Shown: positions 9,033-18,471, numbered from the stretch's first letter. The stretch is DNA of 64,000 nucleotides from Candidatus Neomarinimicrobiota bacterium (GCA_016784545.1 JADHUM010000001.1:1-64000), one strand, 5' to 3'. Translations and numbers: made by a program. The notes: generated from the sequence alone by a model not told the origin.

Positions 9033-10099
9033 AACTGAATCTCCAATGCAATGGCATATTCATCCTCTGATGTCTCAATAGATAAGCTATGCTGTTCGGG
9101 ATAATGATGGTCCAGGCGACGCTTCACATTGTCCAGCCCAATTCCCTTGTGGTCAGCTGATGCCCGTCGGTCTGGAAAGTGGGAATTCTTAACAGAAAAG
9201 GAAATCTTGTCTGTTGAAAGGTTCAATAGGATTTTGATATAGCCCTGGCCTTGATTATCAATCCCATGTTTAAAGGCATTTTCCACAAATGGTAAAAGAA
9301 TGAGGGGAGCGACCTGGGTTGTTTCAGGATTTCCTTCTACTATCAGTTCTACCTGTGGTAGATCTTCCTTATCATATTTCAGGAGCATGAGATCTATATA
9401 GTTGTTGAGGTGATCTATCTCCTGCTGGAGCCCAATAACATCACCCTCACTATCATATAGCATATATCGCATTAATCCGGAGAGACGCAGAAGGGCATCG
9501 CTGCCTTCCTGGTCATGGTGACGTTGGGTAATGGCATAAATATTATTCAAGGTATTAAACAGGAAATGTGGATTGATTTGGGAGCGAAGATATTTTACCT
9601 CCGCTTCAAGATTCTCCAGCTCCAGACGCTCTTGTCGACGAATCTGCTGATTTCGTTCACGCATGAGCCCATAGAAGATGCCCCCTACCATTACCAGCAC
9701 ATTTCCAGGGAGGATGGTCAATTTCAAGATCTCTTTCCGGGAGGTTAGCAACATCTTATCAGACACCTCTCCCGGTGAAGTGGGGAGATTGAATGCCCTC
9801 AGCACCAGTTGGTCCCATCCCCATTCCAAACCAGAACCTAATAGTAACAAACCCACAAATAACCCTACAACTTGCAGGAGGGTTGCCAGGTTGAGCCGAT
9901 TGGGAATCAAGGTTCGCGCCACCAGCATAACCAATGCGACGGAAAGTAGGATATCAAAAATGCGGACTGCATACAGACTGCCGTCCAAATTATTAAACTC
10001 GCCGTAAAACACCGGCCTGGTGGCAGACTGAATCGGCGAAAAATAAGCAACTCCAAAGAGCAGTATAAGCAGGACAGGTTCTATCCATTTACGTAACAT
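9029..10099 (-). CDS. LytS-type sensor histidine kinase (His_kinase/HATPase family)
   Basis: This 356-residue protein has about four membrane segments in its first 150 residues. A short coiled coil (RNQQIRRQERLELENLEAEV) follows, and then the phosphoacceptor box YLRSQINPHFLFNTLNNIYA at about residue 175. The C-terminal ATPase domain has LILLPFVENAFKHGI and GIGLDNVKRRL. It signals to the overlapping LytTR regulator. No periplasmic sensor domain of any size is visible, so the stimulus may be membrane-embedded. Upstream, an A10 tract precedes the ATG and there is no clear Shine-Dalgarno sequence. Confidence 0.93.
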   Translation of the reverse strand: MLRKWIEPVLLILLFGVAYFSPIQSATRPVFYGEFNNLDGSLYAVRIFDILLSVALVMLVARTLIPNRLNLATLLQVVGLFVGLLLLGSGLEWGWDQLVLRAFNLPTSPGEVSDKMLLTSRKEILKLTILPGNVLVMVGGIFYGLMRERNQQIRRQERLELENLEAEVKYLRSQINPHFLFNTLNNIYAITQRHHDQEGSDALLRLSGLMRYMLYDSEGDVIGLQQEIDHLNNYIDLMLLKYDKEDLPQVELIVEGNPETTQVAPLILLPFVENAFKHGIDNQGQGYIKILLNLSTDKISFSVKNSHFPDRRASADHKGIGLDNVKRRLDHHYPEQHSLSIETSEDEYAIALEIQF

Positions 10100-10312
10100 A
10101 GTGAGCCAATATATCTTTTTTTTTTACTTCTTCGACCCCTAAGGCGCTCAAACCATGTATCTCTGGCACAAATGACGCATTACATGGCACCAACGAGATA
10201 TTGAATAAATCAATTGATTCAGAGCCACGAATCAGTGTATTCATGCCATTTCTCTCATTTGCTCTTTTTATTCTCTATCTTCCCCTCCATAAACATTGAA
10301 AAGGAGTCTAAT

Positions 10313-11104
10313 ATGACATCAAAGAAACACATACTACTTATACTGCTTCTTGGGGTTTTTGCCCTCTCAGCAGTAGCCCAGGAAAAAAAGGTCATTGTCC
10401 ATAAACAGCCCCAAGGAGAGAAGCATCATAAAGAGATCTATCTCATCCAGGATGGTGACGAGTCAGATTCAGTAGCTGCAAACATCATTGTACATAGAAT
10501 GCCACGACATGAACAGAAAGCCGCACGTATCGTCATCAAGAAATCAGGATTTTTCAAAAAGAATAAGATCATCATTGATTTTAACCCAATGACTAAAAAG
10601 ATCATTAAAGTTTTGGATAATGAGAAGGAGATGCCAGAAAAAAAATTCCATAAATATCAGGAATACCTTGAGGATGCCACTGAACTCGCTTCCCTGGAAG
10701 CTCTCCATCCCGTTATGGAAGAGATGGACCTGAAAATTGAATTAGGAGAACTGCCCAGCCTTGAGGGTTTAGAAGGCTTGGATTCTTTGATTGTCCATCT
10801 TGAAGCGCTTGAATCAGCACACGCTATTATTAAAAAGAAGCACTACAAATCGATCAAACAAGTCATCAGGCTAGACAATTTGGCCGAGACCATTCAAAAC
10901 ATTCTGGCAGAAAGCGGTGCTACCCCTCCTCAAAAGATTGAAACCATCTCGATTGAAAAGGGCAAGTTTTTTGTCAACGGTGATGAGATAATAGGTGATA
11001 CTGGCCAAAAATGTCTTCAGGCCTATATGGCCAATTCAGACCTTACTCCTGAAGATATGCAGAAAAAAGGAGAAGAGATCAGCATTAAAATTCTCTTCGA
11101 TTGA
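10313..11104 (+). CDS. Exported protein of unknown function next to LytTR system
   Basis: Translation probably starts at ATG 10313 behind AAGGAG. This gives a clean signal peptide (MTSKKHILLILLLGVFALSA, then VAQ/E), whereas the upstream in-frame start would bury it. The mature part is about 240 residues, highly charged and rich in Lys, Glu and His (KKVIVHKQPQGEKHHKE). A Glu/Leu-rich helical stretch lies in the middle (residues ~110-170). No known domain is recognised. It is divergent from the sensor kinase gene with about 210 bases between starts, which suggests it is a target of that system. A hairpin terminator follows. Confidence 0.7.
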   Translation: MTSKKHILLILLLGVFALSAVAQEKKVIVHKQPQGEKHHKEIYLIQDGDESDSVAANIIVHRMPRHEQKAARIVIKKSGFFKKNKIIIDFNPMTKKIIKVLDNEKEMPEKKFHKYQEYLEDATELASLEALHPVMEEMDLKIELGELPSLEGLEGLDSLIVHLEALESAHAIIKKKHYKSIKQVIRLDNLAETIQNILAESGATPPQKIETISIEKGKFFVNGDEIIGDTGQKCLQAYMANSDLTPEDMQKKGEEISIKILFD

Positions 11105-11158
11105 TCCAACAAAAATTGATTCTTCCACTAACGCTCGACTATCGGGGTCCGCGCTAGT

Positions 11159-11187
11159 TAAAAACCGCTCGCAAGGGCGGTTTTTTT
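11159..11187. terminator. Bidirectional rho-independent terminator
   Basis: AAAAACCGC, TCGCAAGG, GCGGTTTTTTT form a GC stem with A and T tracts on either side. It lies between the convergent exported-protein gene and the last gene of the mla operon, whose stop codon abuts it. Confidence 0.85.
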
Positions 11188-11437
11188 ATTCATCCCCCTT
11201 ATGCGAACGGCGGTCTCGTTCATTTCCGAACTTAAATTTGCCTGTGATCTTGGCCATAATATGTTGAGAGTCCAGATCACCAGCACCGCTAATCTTAAAC
11301 AAAAATCGCTCCGCTTCTTTCCCCTTGATAGTTTTGGCAAGTCGACCTGAATAAAATATTTGGATCTGCCCATCTTTTATTTGCTCATAAGAAAAAGGCT
11401 CATGGGACAGGGGATCGCCTTTCTTGAATTGATTCAT
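11186..11437 (-). CDS. Small conserved-looking hypothetical protein at the end of the mla operon
   Basis: This 83-residue soluble protein starts at ATG 11437, chosen because GGAGGT lies eight bases upstream. An in-frame TTG at 11446 has no such support. The sequence (FSYEQIKDGQIQIFYSGRLA, then KTIKGKEAERFLFKI, then a basic tail RDRRSHKGDE) resembles a short beta-rich fold. I do not recognise a family. Its start lies one base after the stop of the 207-residue gene, so the pair is co-expressed, probably as the tail of the Mla operon. Confidence 0.6.
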   Translation of the reverse strand: MNQFKKGDPLSHEPFSYEQIKDGQIQIFYSGRLAKTIKGKEAERFLFKISGAGDLDSQHIMAKITGKFKFGNERDRRSHKGDE

Positions 11438-11438
11438 G

Positions 11439-12062
11439 TTAACCAACCTCCATACTCATCATTAAAAAACCGGTGAACGCAGCATTGTTGGGTGCCAGTC
11501 TGCTATCAACTTTGGATTTCATCTCATTGATGATAGAACGGAATTCATGATAAAATTCCCAACTGGGACGGGGTTTGTATACCAGGGAATCCAATTCGAA
11601 TTGTTGGATCACCCCCTTGGCCGTTGTGGGTTTAACAAACACTTCTTCATATGGCTTATGATACACAGGAAGAATTGAAATGAGAGACCACTTGGCCAGT
11701 TTTCCAGTGAGCAGCACATCCAACATCATATTAAAGCCCTGCTCTTGATTACCATGCAACATTTCTTTCAATCCATTGGCAAGAATAGTCTCATGCTGAT
11801 GATTTAGTGTGTTTACAAAATCTCTAAACTTGGGTTTCTCGAAGAGACTGACCATGGATGAACGACTCACAAACTTGCTCATGGCTTGAACAATGGTTTT
11901 AGAAACTCCAAATTGATCCTCTGAGAAGGCTTCCTGAACCTGAATAATGGTCTTGTCCATATTATGTTTTTTACCCACAGCTACCATATCAGGGTGTTCA
12001 AATCCTCCGGGATACATGTTGAAGAATTTCTCTTCTGCCAGTTTTAGCTTTTTTAAATTCAT
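11439..12062 (-). CDS. Hypothetical protein downstream of mlaF
   Basis: This 207-residue, predominantly helical, soluble protein has no signal peptide and no membrane segment. It begins MNLKKLKLAEEKFFNMYPGG, with ATG behind AAGGTAGAT. It has no motif I can place. It lies 70 bases after mlaF in the same direction and is followed by the 83-residue gene with one base between. Association with lipid transport is only positional. Confidence 0.6.
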   Translation of the reverse strand: MNLKKLKLAEEKFFNMYPGGFEHPDMVAVGKKHNMDKTIIQVQEAFSEDQFGVSKTIVQAMSKFVSRSSMVSLFEKPKFRDFVNTLNHQHETILANGLKEMLHGNQEQGFNMMLDVLLTGKLAKWSLISILPVYHKPYEEVFVKPTTAKGVIQQFELDSLVYKPRPSWEFYHEFRSIINEMKSKVDSRLAPNNAAFTGFLMMSMEVG

Positions 12063-12132
12063 TATCTACCTTAGCATCAATTAAGTTGACTATTGAAATC
12101 TTGGGACACAAATAAAAGTTATTTAGTAAGTA

Positions 12133-12876
12133 TCAGAAACTTCCTACACGAAAGAAATTCTCCACCATTTCAAGCCCACAGCTTTTAGCTTCGGATAAAC
12201 TCCCCTGGAACAGGATCTTGCCTTTATCCAGAAAAACAATGCGGTCGGCGATTCGATGGATGCTAGCCAGTTCATGGGTTACCACAACAATACTCATCTG
12301 TAACTGATCACGCAAAGTCAAAATGAGTTCATCAAGCGCGGCGCTGGTAATGGGATCCAGCCCAGCTGAGGGTTCATCACAAAACAGCAATTCCGGATCC
12401 AGAGCGATAGCTCGGGCAAGTGCGGCCCGTTTACGCATACCCCCAGACAGCTCTGAAGGAAGCTGAAAAGCAGCATGAGCCAGACCCACCATTCCTAATT
12501 TTACTGTAGCCATTCGACGAATCATTGCCTTATCGAGGTTTGTGTGCTGCTCCACTGGAATAGACATGTTGTCGAGAACGCTCAAAGAATTCAGCAAAGC
12601 CCCATTCTGAAAAAGGACCCCGATTCGTTGGAGGGTTGTCTTGACACCCTGCTCATCGAAGGTATTAAAATCCTGGCCAAAGAGCTTGACCTCTCCTTCA
12701 TCAGGTATTACCAAACCCAGGATACTTTTTAGAAGTGTGGTTTTGCCGCTCCCGCTGCCACCGAGTATTACCGCGACCTCACCGCGATAGAAGTCAAGAT
12801 CAATGTGGTCAAGAATGGTTCGATCACCAAAACGAGTCACCATGTTCTTGATTTGAATGATGAGTTCAGTAGTCAT
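12133..12876 (-). CDS. mlaF: MCE/Mla lipid transport ATPase (MlaF-like)
   Basis: This 247-residue ABC ATPase has Walker A GGSGSGKTTLLKS, Q-loop VLFQNGALL, signature LSGGMRKRAALARA, Walker B LLFCDEPSAGLDP and the H-loop VVTHE. The LSGGMRKR form of the signature is typical of MlaF/Ttg2A ATPases that power phospholipid movement between the outer and inner membranes. Its ATG follows the mlaE stop with a single base between (TGATATG), so the two are translationally coupled. It works at the cytoplasmic face with the MlaE permease. Confidence 0.95.
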   Translation of the reverse strand: MTTELIIQIKNMVTRFGDRTILDHIDLDFYRGEVAVILGGSGSGKTTLLKSILGLVIPDEGEVKLFGQDFNTFDEQGVKTTLQRIGVLFQNGALLNSLSVLDNMSIPVEQHTNLDKAMIRRMATVKLGMVGLAHAAFQLPSELSGGMRKRAALARAIALDPELLFCDEPSAGLDPITSAALDELILTLRDQLQMSIVVVTHELASIHRIADRIVFLDKGKILFQGSLSEAKSCGLEMVENFFRVGSF

Positions 12877-12877
12877 A

Positions 12878-13963
12878 TCAGAGCATATATATCAGGCTGA
12901 AAAGTGCATCCAGGATTATTACAGCAAAAATAGAGCTCACAACTGCAGAAGTGGTCACACGACCCACACCTTCTGCTCCGCCCTGGACTCGAAAACCAAA
13001 ATAGCTGCCAATGATGACAATGACTCCGGCGAAGAACAGACTCTTGCTTAGACCAACAAAAAAATCCTCCAGGGTTAAAACGCTCAATGTTTCAGTGAAA
13101 TATGAGAGAGGAGTTAAATCTAGATATGTAATCCCGATTATAAAACCACCAATAATTCCCAGGATCATTGAAAGGATCACCAGCAGCGGCATACTAATGC
13201 AAAGAGCGATAAATTTCGGAACTACAACATAACGAATGGGATTAATGGCCATCATACGCAAAGCATCGATTTCCTCACTGACCTTCATTGAGGATATTTC
13301 TGCGGCAAAGGATGAACCGCTGCGCCCTGCAACAATAATGGCAGTCATCATGGGACCCATTTCGCGGACCATGGAGACAGCAATTAGATCTGCGACATAG
13401 ATACTGGCACCAAATTGTCTGAGTTGAGCTGCCGATTGCAGCGCCAGGATTAGTCCCAATACCAAAGAAAGTAGAGCGATAATGCCAACTGCATCACTCC
13501 CAACAAGGAGGATCTGATGTAAAATCGCGCCTTTTCGACGACCTCTTCTACTGAATATTCCAACAGCGGACCAAAAGGTAACTTCGGAAATCAGCAGAAC
13601 TAATTCACTGATGGTGTGGCGTAGGCTGTAGACCCCGGCTCCAAGCCTCTCGAAGAGACCAGTAGCTGGAGGAAGGGTGGGTAAGGCGTGATTTCTAGAG
13701 GTAAATGTTTCCAGGGATTGCCGATGTGTTTCTGACATATTTGTGAGTTTAGCTTCTGGACATTGTTGCTCAATGACCTGATCCAGAAATGCCACTCCAG
13801 CACTATCCAGCTTGGTGATCCCGGAAAGGTCAAGGCTGTTAATTCCGATGATTTTCATCCGTTTGAGCTGTTTGTGAATATCCGGAATCGAATCATGAGT
13901 CAGGGGGCCATTCAGATATAGGGACTGGGCTTCGACTTTAATATTTGAATTGTCTTGATCCAC
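12878..13963 (-). CDS. mlaE: MlaE permease with N-terminal STAS (MlaB-like) domain
   Basis: This 361-residue protein has an N-terminal STAS domain (residues ~8-90; LDLSGITKLDSAGVAFLDQV) of the type supplied by separate MlaB in E. coli. The MlaE permease domain occupies residues ~110-361, with about five to six membrane segments and the family motifs REMGPMMTAIIVAGRSGSSF and EIDALRMMAINPI. It forms the inner-membrane channel of the MCE lipid transporter. The GTG start lies 26 bases after the preceding lipoprotein gene. STAS-MlaE fusions are known in several phyla. Confidence 0.95.
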   Translation of the reverse strand: MDQDNSNIKVEAQSLYLNGPLTHDSIPDIHKQLKRMKIIGINSLDLSGITKLDSAGVAFLDQVIEQQCPEAKLTNMSETHRQSLETFTSRNHALPTLPPATGLFERLGAGVYSLRHTISELVLLISEVTFWSAVGIFSRRGRRKGAILHQILLVGSDAVGIIALLSLVLGLILALQSAAQLRQFGASIYVADLIAVSMVREMGPMMTAIIVAGRSGSSFAAEISSMKVSEEIDALRMMAINPIRYVVVPKFIALCISMPLLVILSMILGIIGGFIIGITYLDLTPLSYFTETLSVLTLEDFFVGLSKSLFFAGVIVIIGSYFGFRVQGGAEGVGRVTTSAVVSSIFAVIILDALFSLIYML

Positions 13964-13989
13964 TTTTTAGCTATCTCGGAGATTATGCA

Positions 13990-16110
13990 TTAGCGCAGGA
14001 AATAAGTTAACCTTACAAACAAAGCGTGACGATACTCTAGGTAGTCCTTCCCGTTTTCATCTTCCTTGTTGCGCAAGCGTATACGATCATCAATGGAAAT
14101 ATGTTTAAACACCTTGATGTTGAACACATTTTCCCAGTCGATGGTGGTTGATTCAGTATTGTCGAACGGGATCAGAAAATCAGCACTGGTGTAATAGGTC
14201 AGATTAAAGGGTAACTGAAAATTACCTACAATGGATATTTCAGTTCCTCTTTTGTTTAGAGATTCCCGAGAATTCCAGATTTTGTAGGTTACGCCATTGC
14301 TATCGATTTCAGTGACATCAGAAGGTAGAAAAACAGAATTGTAGTAGTCCTGGCGCAGACCTAGTCCAACACGGATGTTTAGGTTTGATCGCCCATTGTT
14401 CAAAGCTCGGAAATTTAGCCCCATCCCTTCTTTAAGGGTAAGCGGCATAAAACTGGGGCTAATCTGAACTGTTTTAACACTATGTCCATAAGCCACAATT
14501 TTATCCTCAAGATCCTTCTTGCGATAATTGATCGATTCTGTAAAATACTGAAACTCATTCAAAATATGGGATTCAACATCACCACGACCGTAAAGACCAA
14601 GATTCTTCATGAAATAGACCACCAACGTATTCCTGAAATAAAATTTGTCATTGGAAATACGAAACCCTGAACCTGTCTCTGAATCCTGTGTGGTTCCCAA
14701 CTCAACAAGACTGCGCAGGGTGTAACTCCATGGGAAATCGTCATATGTGATTTTATTTTCAAACTGGGTGTTCAGGGTGATTGACGATTCATCCTGGTTC
14801 CGGCCTTTTTCATTGTCACCCACATAGGTGGCATTCCCAAAGACTGCGTTGAGAAAACGCCAGTTACCAGTTCGACCTGCAAGTTCATTTTCCTCAAGCA
14901 AACCTGCGCCAACTAGATTGTTCGGGGTGCCATCCTCATTGGTCCCCACCACAATGGTCAATTTCTGGTGCTGTCCTTCCTTCAGATAGACTGTTGAAAA
15001 ATCCAGGTAGGTATTAAATGGCTCACTGTTGAGTGTGATTTTGTATAATCCCGGCTTTAGCAGCCAAACTTTTTGGGCTTCACCATATTCACGATCGACA
15101 GGGATATGGGTCCCATAACTCTCCCCATTTTCTGAGGAAAAAACCTCATATCGAACTTTGGCTACTTCTCTGCGTTCGTCAATAATGTCAACAATTAAAG
15201 TGCTCCAATCAGGCTTGAGAATAGTTTTATAGCGAGGAATGATCTCAATATTTTCCTGCTTTAATATTTGACTTGTGCTTCCAGACCCATATTCGATTTT
15301 ATAGTTCCCTGCTGCCAACGGCATGCCTTTATCAGGAATTCCTATGCTCTCCTCGCCGGTTTCACTAATAATTTTATAGGGAAGCTCATTATCTGTTTCT
15401 GAAATGGCTGGAAAGAAAAGAATCCCCAACCCTTTTGACCCCCCGTCTAGAGAATCAATGAAGGTGGAATCTATTTCTGTGATCAGACGGTCTTCGGGCT
15501 TCTTTTCCGTTCCATTGAAATGTTGTATGACTTCCGTGAGAAAGTTGTCCGTCTCTTCAAGGATGGTTTCGTTGATGACCTGTACAAATGTTTCCATCTG
15601 ATCATCGGCCAGGACCACCTCGCGGTTGACTGAATGTTCCACCGTATATTCCTTGGTACCCAGGCGCTGCAGAGTAAAATCCATATTCAAGCGCGAAGCT
15701 GTTAAATCTTCTGATTCATAGACCTCAATATTGTTGATCTTTGCCCGAATCTCATAATCAGGACGTGAACTCAGAAACTCGCGGGCCACCTGTCTGAAAA
15801 TGCCATAGCGACTGATGCGTTTTGTCATAAGACTTGGGATGATTTCAGTTAGGTCAACCGCCCAAATATCGTTTTCAGAGTAGGTGATCCGCGGTCCAAA
15901 ATGGCGAATGACTATTTCTCTGCGGTTATAGGTATTGGGAATGGTTACATCGCTTACCTGCACCGCGAAATTGAATGGCTCTTTTTGAAATAATTCCCGT
16001 TTCTCCGTATGCTGAAAATATTCCAGCACATAGTAATTCCTTGATATGGGTGCCTGGCTGGCGCAGGAGATGAACAGAAATGTCAGCAGCGCTGCATGGA
16101 AGCGTTTCAT
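13990..16110 (-). CDS. Mla-associated auxiliary lipoprotein fused to a barrel-like C-terminal region
   Basis: This 706-residue protein has a lipoprotein signal ending LFISC (Cys16). Residues ~25-200 match the ABC-transport auxiliary lipoprotein (PqiC-like) pattern, with paired phrases such as IPNTYNRREIVIRHFGPRIT and DLTEIIPSLMTKRISRYGIF. Residues ~205-390 look like two PEGA-like beta-sandwich repeats (LAAGNYKIEYGSG, LLKPGLYKITLNS). Residues ~420-706 alternate polar and aromatic residues and end in an aromatic strand (HALFVRLTYFLR), as in outer-membrane barrels (DUF3078/DUF481-like). PqiC-type lipoproteins are normally around 190 residues, so the remaining ~500 residues are an extension. It sits between mlaD and mlaE with 15- and 26-base gaps. 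It probably links periplasmic MCE machinery to the outer membrane; barrel topology is inferred, not shown. Confidence 0.8.
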   Translation of the reverse strand: MKRFHAALLTFLFISCASQAPISRNYYVLEYFQHTEKRELFQKEPFNFAVQVSDVTIPNTYNRREIVIRHFGPRITYSENDIWAVDLTEIIPSLMTKRISRYGIFRQVAREFLSSRPDYEIRAKINNIEVYESEDLTASRLNMDFTLQRLGTKEYTVEHSVNREVVLADDQMETFVQVINETILEETDNFLTEVIQHFNGTEKKPEDRLITEIDSTFIDSLDGGSKGLGILFFPAISETDNELPYKIISETGEESIGIPDKGMPLAAGNYKIEYGSGSTSQILKQENIEIIPRYKTILKPDWSTLIVDIIDERREVAKVRYEVFSSENGESYGTHIPVDREYGEAQKVWLLKPGLYKITLNSEPFNTYLDFSTVYLKEGQHQKLTIVVGTNEDGTPNNLVGAGLLEENELAGRTGNWRFLNAVFGNATYVGDNEKGRNQDESSITLNTQFENKITYDDFPWSYTLRSLVELGTTQDSETGSGFRISNDKFYFRNTLVVYFMKNLGLYGRGDVESHILNEFQYFTESINYRKKDLEDKIVAYGHSVKTVQISPSFMPLTLKEGMGLNFRALNNGRSNLNIRVGLGLRQDYYNSVFLPSDVTEIDSNGVTYKIWNSRESLNKRGTEISIVGNFQLPFNLTYYTSADFLIPFDNTESTTIDWENVFNIKVFKHISIDDRIRLRNKEDENGKDYLEYRHALFVRLTYFLR

Positions 16111-16125
16111 TGCATCACCTTGATT

Positions 16126-17190
16126 TTAACGTTTTGAGCGCAGCAGGAGCGAAGGATCATCATTCACTTTTCGTGAAAACTCACTCAAATATTCTGCGGA
16201 TAATTTTAAAGATTCAATAGATTTAATCAGATCCGGACGTGTTTTTAGAATAGTCAGATCAATATGGGTAAAGGTTTCATTTACTGTATTTAGTGTCTTG
16301 TTAATATCAGCGACAATAACAGCGATGTTAGCATCAGCCAGGTTGTCACTAAAAATTGCTGCATTATTTAGTACCGTATCCAACCGGCTCAAGCTCTGGC
16401 GGGTTGCAACCATAAAACTGGCCATGGCCAGGCTTGCAGAGTCCATTTGACTAAAAGTTTTTTGTAGCGGAGCGCGACTTTCCTCAATGAGGGAATTTGT
16501 GTTTTTTAGCGCCAGACTGAGCGTGGCTCGATTTTCATCAATGAGTTGATTAAATGAATTGATGGTCTGCTTCAGGTTTTTGCGATTTTCTGCAAGGAGG
16601 GCATTCATGTTTCCCAAACTGGCATTGAGCACTTCTCGGTTCTCAGCAACCAGATCCTGAGTACTTGTAAGGATATTACCCACCTTAATGCGATTGTCTT
16701 CTGAGGTTAAAGCGATAAAGTTGTTCAAGAGGACTTCAAATTTTTCGGCAATCAATTCTGCCTTCCCCGTAATATCCTCCATATAGGAGGTACCCGGCTG
16801 GATATTGGATCCCGGGCTGAGTAGTTTGGCTTCATTGGTACCACCGGTTAACTCCACTTGCTTTATTCCAGTAATACCCACACTGACCAGGGTGGCCAGT
16901 ACATCTTCCTTGATGGGTGTGCCCTTTTTCAGACTGAGCTTCACCGTCACATTATTAATGTCATTGTTATCAATACTGATATCATCCACCTGACCAACAT
17001 TAATACCGTAATATTTGACCGAACTTCCTGACTGTAAACCAATAACGGAAATGTTGCTGTATTGAATAAAGTAGTGGTCCCGTTTCTCCAATAAGCTTTT
17101 TCCTGCGACAATTACCAATGTCACCAGTAACAATACCGTGGTAATAAATAAAAATATGCCTAAGCGGATTTTTTGTGCACCGGTAACCAT
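16126..17190 (-). CDS. mlaD: MCE-domain lipid-binding protein (MlaD-like)
   Basis: This 354-residue protein has one N-terminal membrane anchor (residues ~10-32) and an MCE domain (~38-118; GLQSGSSVKYYGINVGQVDDI, LVSVGITGIKQVELTGG). A long C-terminal helical region of about 200 residues has repeated short segments (LVAENREVLNASL, LLAENRKNLKQTI, LIDENRATLSLAL, LIEESRAPLQKTF). The MCE domain forms the hexameric ring that passes lipid. The repeated helices are expected to make a periplasmic needle or tunnel, as in longer MCE proteins. It is the first gene of the operon mlaD, lipoprotein, mlaE, mlaF. ATG follows AAGGTAGGCT. Confidence 0.93.
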   Translation of the reverse strand: MVTGAQKIRLGIFLFITTVLLLVTLVIVAGKSLLEKRDHYFIQYSNISVIGLQSGSSVKYYGINVGQVDDISIDNNDINNVTVKLSLKKGTPIKEDVLATLVSVGITGIKQVELTGGTNEAKLLSPGSNIQPGTSYMEDITGKAELIAEKFEVLLNNFIALTSEDNRIKVGNILTSTQDLVAENREVLNASLGNMNALLAENRKNLKQTINSFNQLIDENRATLSLALKNTNSLIEESRAPLQKTFSQMDSASLAMASFMVATRQSLSRLDTVLNNAAIFSDNLADANIAVIVADINKTLNTVNETFTHIDLTILKTRPDLIKSIESLKLSAEYLSEFSRKVNDDPSLLLRSKR

Positions 17191-17513
17191 AGCCTACCTT
17201 TCCGAGATATCCCACGAACATTTGAGCATCGAGACTGCGTCGCCTTATTAATCTTGCTTAACGCATGCCCTGTTGAATTATTTTTCCTCACGATTCCGTG
17301 GAGTGATCAGAACAATATAAACCGAAAAAATGATGGTTCTGATAGAGTTCTGAAGTTTGTTTGTTTAAATCAATTGAATTGGTCTTCTAGCAAGAATAAA
17401 AGCAGGAAAACTGTTTATTGACCTGATACTTAATGTAAAGTGGAACTATTTTTATCATATATCGTAAAGAAGCGCATGTATATTGTGGTTAGATTAATTA
17501 GAAAGAGGAGGCC
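17191..17513. other. Intergenic region between divergent mlaD and msrBA
   Basis: This 323-base AT-rich stretch has no convincing ORF and should hold the divergent promoters. An 8-bp inverted repeat, ATCAGAAC at 17306-17313 and GTTCTGAT at 17336-17343, is separated by 22 bases and could be an operator or a weak hairpin. No RNA gene or strong promoter is evident. Confidence 0.5.
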
Positions 17514-18455
17514 ATGCGAAGCCAAAAAGAATCGAAGTGCTGCCCAAAATCATTGGCCATCCTGCTTATTAGCCTATCATTTTTTAACTGCAACCAAGCG
17601 CAGGAGCCTATGAAATACAATAAATTGACCCCGGAAGAACAACGAGTGATCCTCAAAAAAGGCACTGAAAGACCATTCAGTGGTAAATATGAGCATCATG
17701 AAGATACTGGAACGTATACCTGTAAACAGTGTGATGCTCCCCTCTATCAGTCCAGTGATAAATTTGATGCCCAGTGTGGCTGGCCCAGTTTTGATGATGA
17801 AATCCCAGGTGCTGTAAAACGTGTAACTGATGCAGATGGACGGAGAACTGAAATTCTTTGTTCAAATTGTGGTGGACATCTCGGACATGTTTTTCTGGGG
17901 GAAGGATTTACTCCCAAGAATACCAGGCATTGCGTGAACTCAATTTCTTTAAATTTTGAACCAGTGGAGATACACATGGAAAAAGCTATTTTTGCATCGG
18001 GTTGTTTTTGGGGTGTTGAATATCAACTTCAAAAACTGGATGGCGTCATCTCAACCAGCGTGGGCTACACCGGTGGGTTTCTGCCTAACCCTACCTATAA
18101 ACAAGTTTGTACTGGAACCACAGGACATGCTGAAGCTGTAGAGGTTGTTTTTGACCCAAAAAAAGTAAGTTATGAAACGTTAGCAAGACTGTTTTTTGAG
18201 ACCCATGATCCTACTCAGGAAGATGGACAGGGTCCAGATTTGGGAACGCAATATCGATCAGGTATCTTCTATCTCTCTGAAGAACAGAAGGCTACGGCTG
18301 AAAAGCTTATCGGCCTGCTTGAAAAGAAGGACCTGGATGTGGTAACGGAAGTGACCCCCGCCAGTGAGTTTTATTCTGGTGAGGATTATCATCAGGACTA
18401 TTATATCAAGTCAGGTGGTACACCCTATTGTCACACCTACACAAAGAGATTTTGA
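17514..18455 (+). CDS. msrBA: Exported peptide methionine sulfoxide reductase MsrB-MsrA fusion
   Basis: This 313-residue protein opens with a signal region ending FFNC (possible lipobox, Cys26), so it is probably anchored in the periplasm. MsrB comes first (residues ~34-150), with zinc cysteines C70, C73, C116, C119 and catalytic C140 in RHCVNSIS. MsrA follows (residues ~156-313), with catalytic C164 in the GCFWG motif. MsrA reduces the S-epimer and MsrB the R-epimer of methionine sulfoxide, so the fusion repairs both. The order B-A is less common than A-B but known. ATG lies behind GAGGAGG. It is a single gene divergent from mlaD and convergent with the sulfatase. Confidence 0.93.
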   Translation: MRSQKESKCCPKSLAILLISLSFFNCNQAQEPMKYNKLTPEEQRVILKKGTERPFSGKYEHHEDTGTYTCKQCDAPLYQSSDKFDAQCGWPSFDDEIPGAVKRVTDADGRRTEILCSNCGGHLGHVFLGEGFTPKNTRHCVNSISLNFEPVEIHMEKAIFASGCFWGVEYQLQKLDGVISTSVGYTGGFLPNPTYKQVCTGTTGHAEAVEVVFDPKKVSYETLARLFFETHDPTQEDGQGPDLGTQYRSGIFYLSEEQKATAEKLIGLLEKKDLDVVTEVTPASEFYSGEDYHQDYYIKSGGTPYCHTYTKRF

Positions 18456-18471
18456 ATAAATATTCTCTAAA

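Noticed and set aside
10116-10125. A10 tract upstream of the histidine kinase as a phase-variation switch
   Set aside because: It lies outside the coding region and no strain comparison is available; it is noted only in the kinase entry.
10214-10312. Longer N-terminus for the exported protein at 10313
   Set aside because: The extra residues (MIQSHESVYSCHFSHLLF and on) would precede the signal peptide; AAGGAG lies only before ATG 10313.
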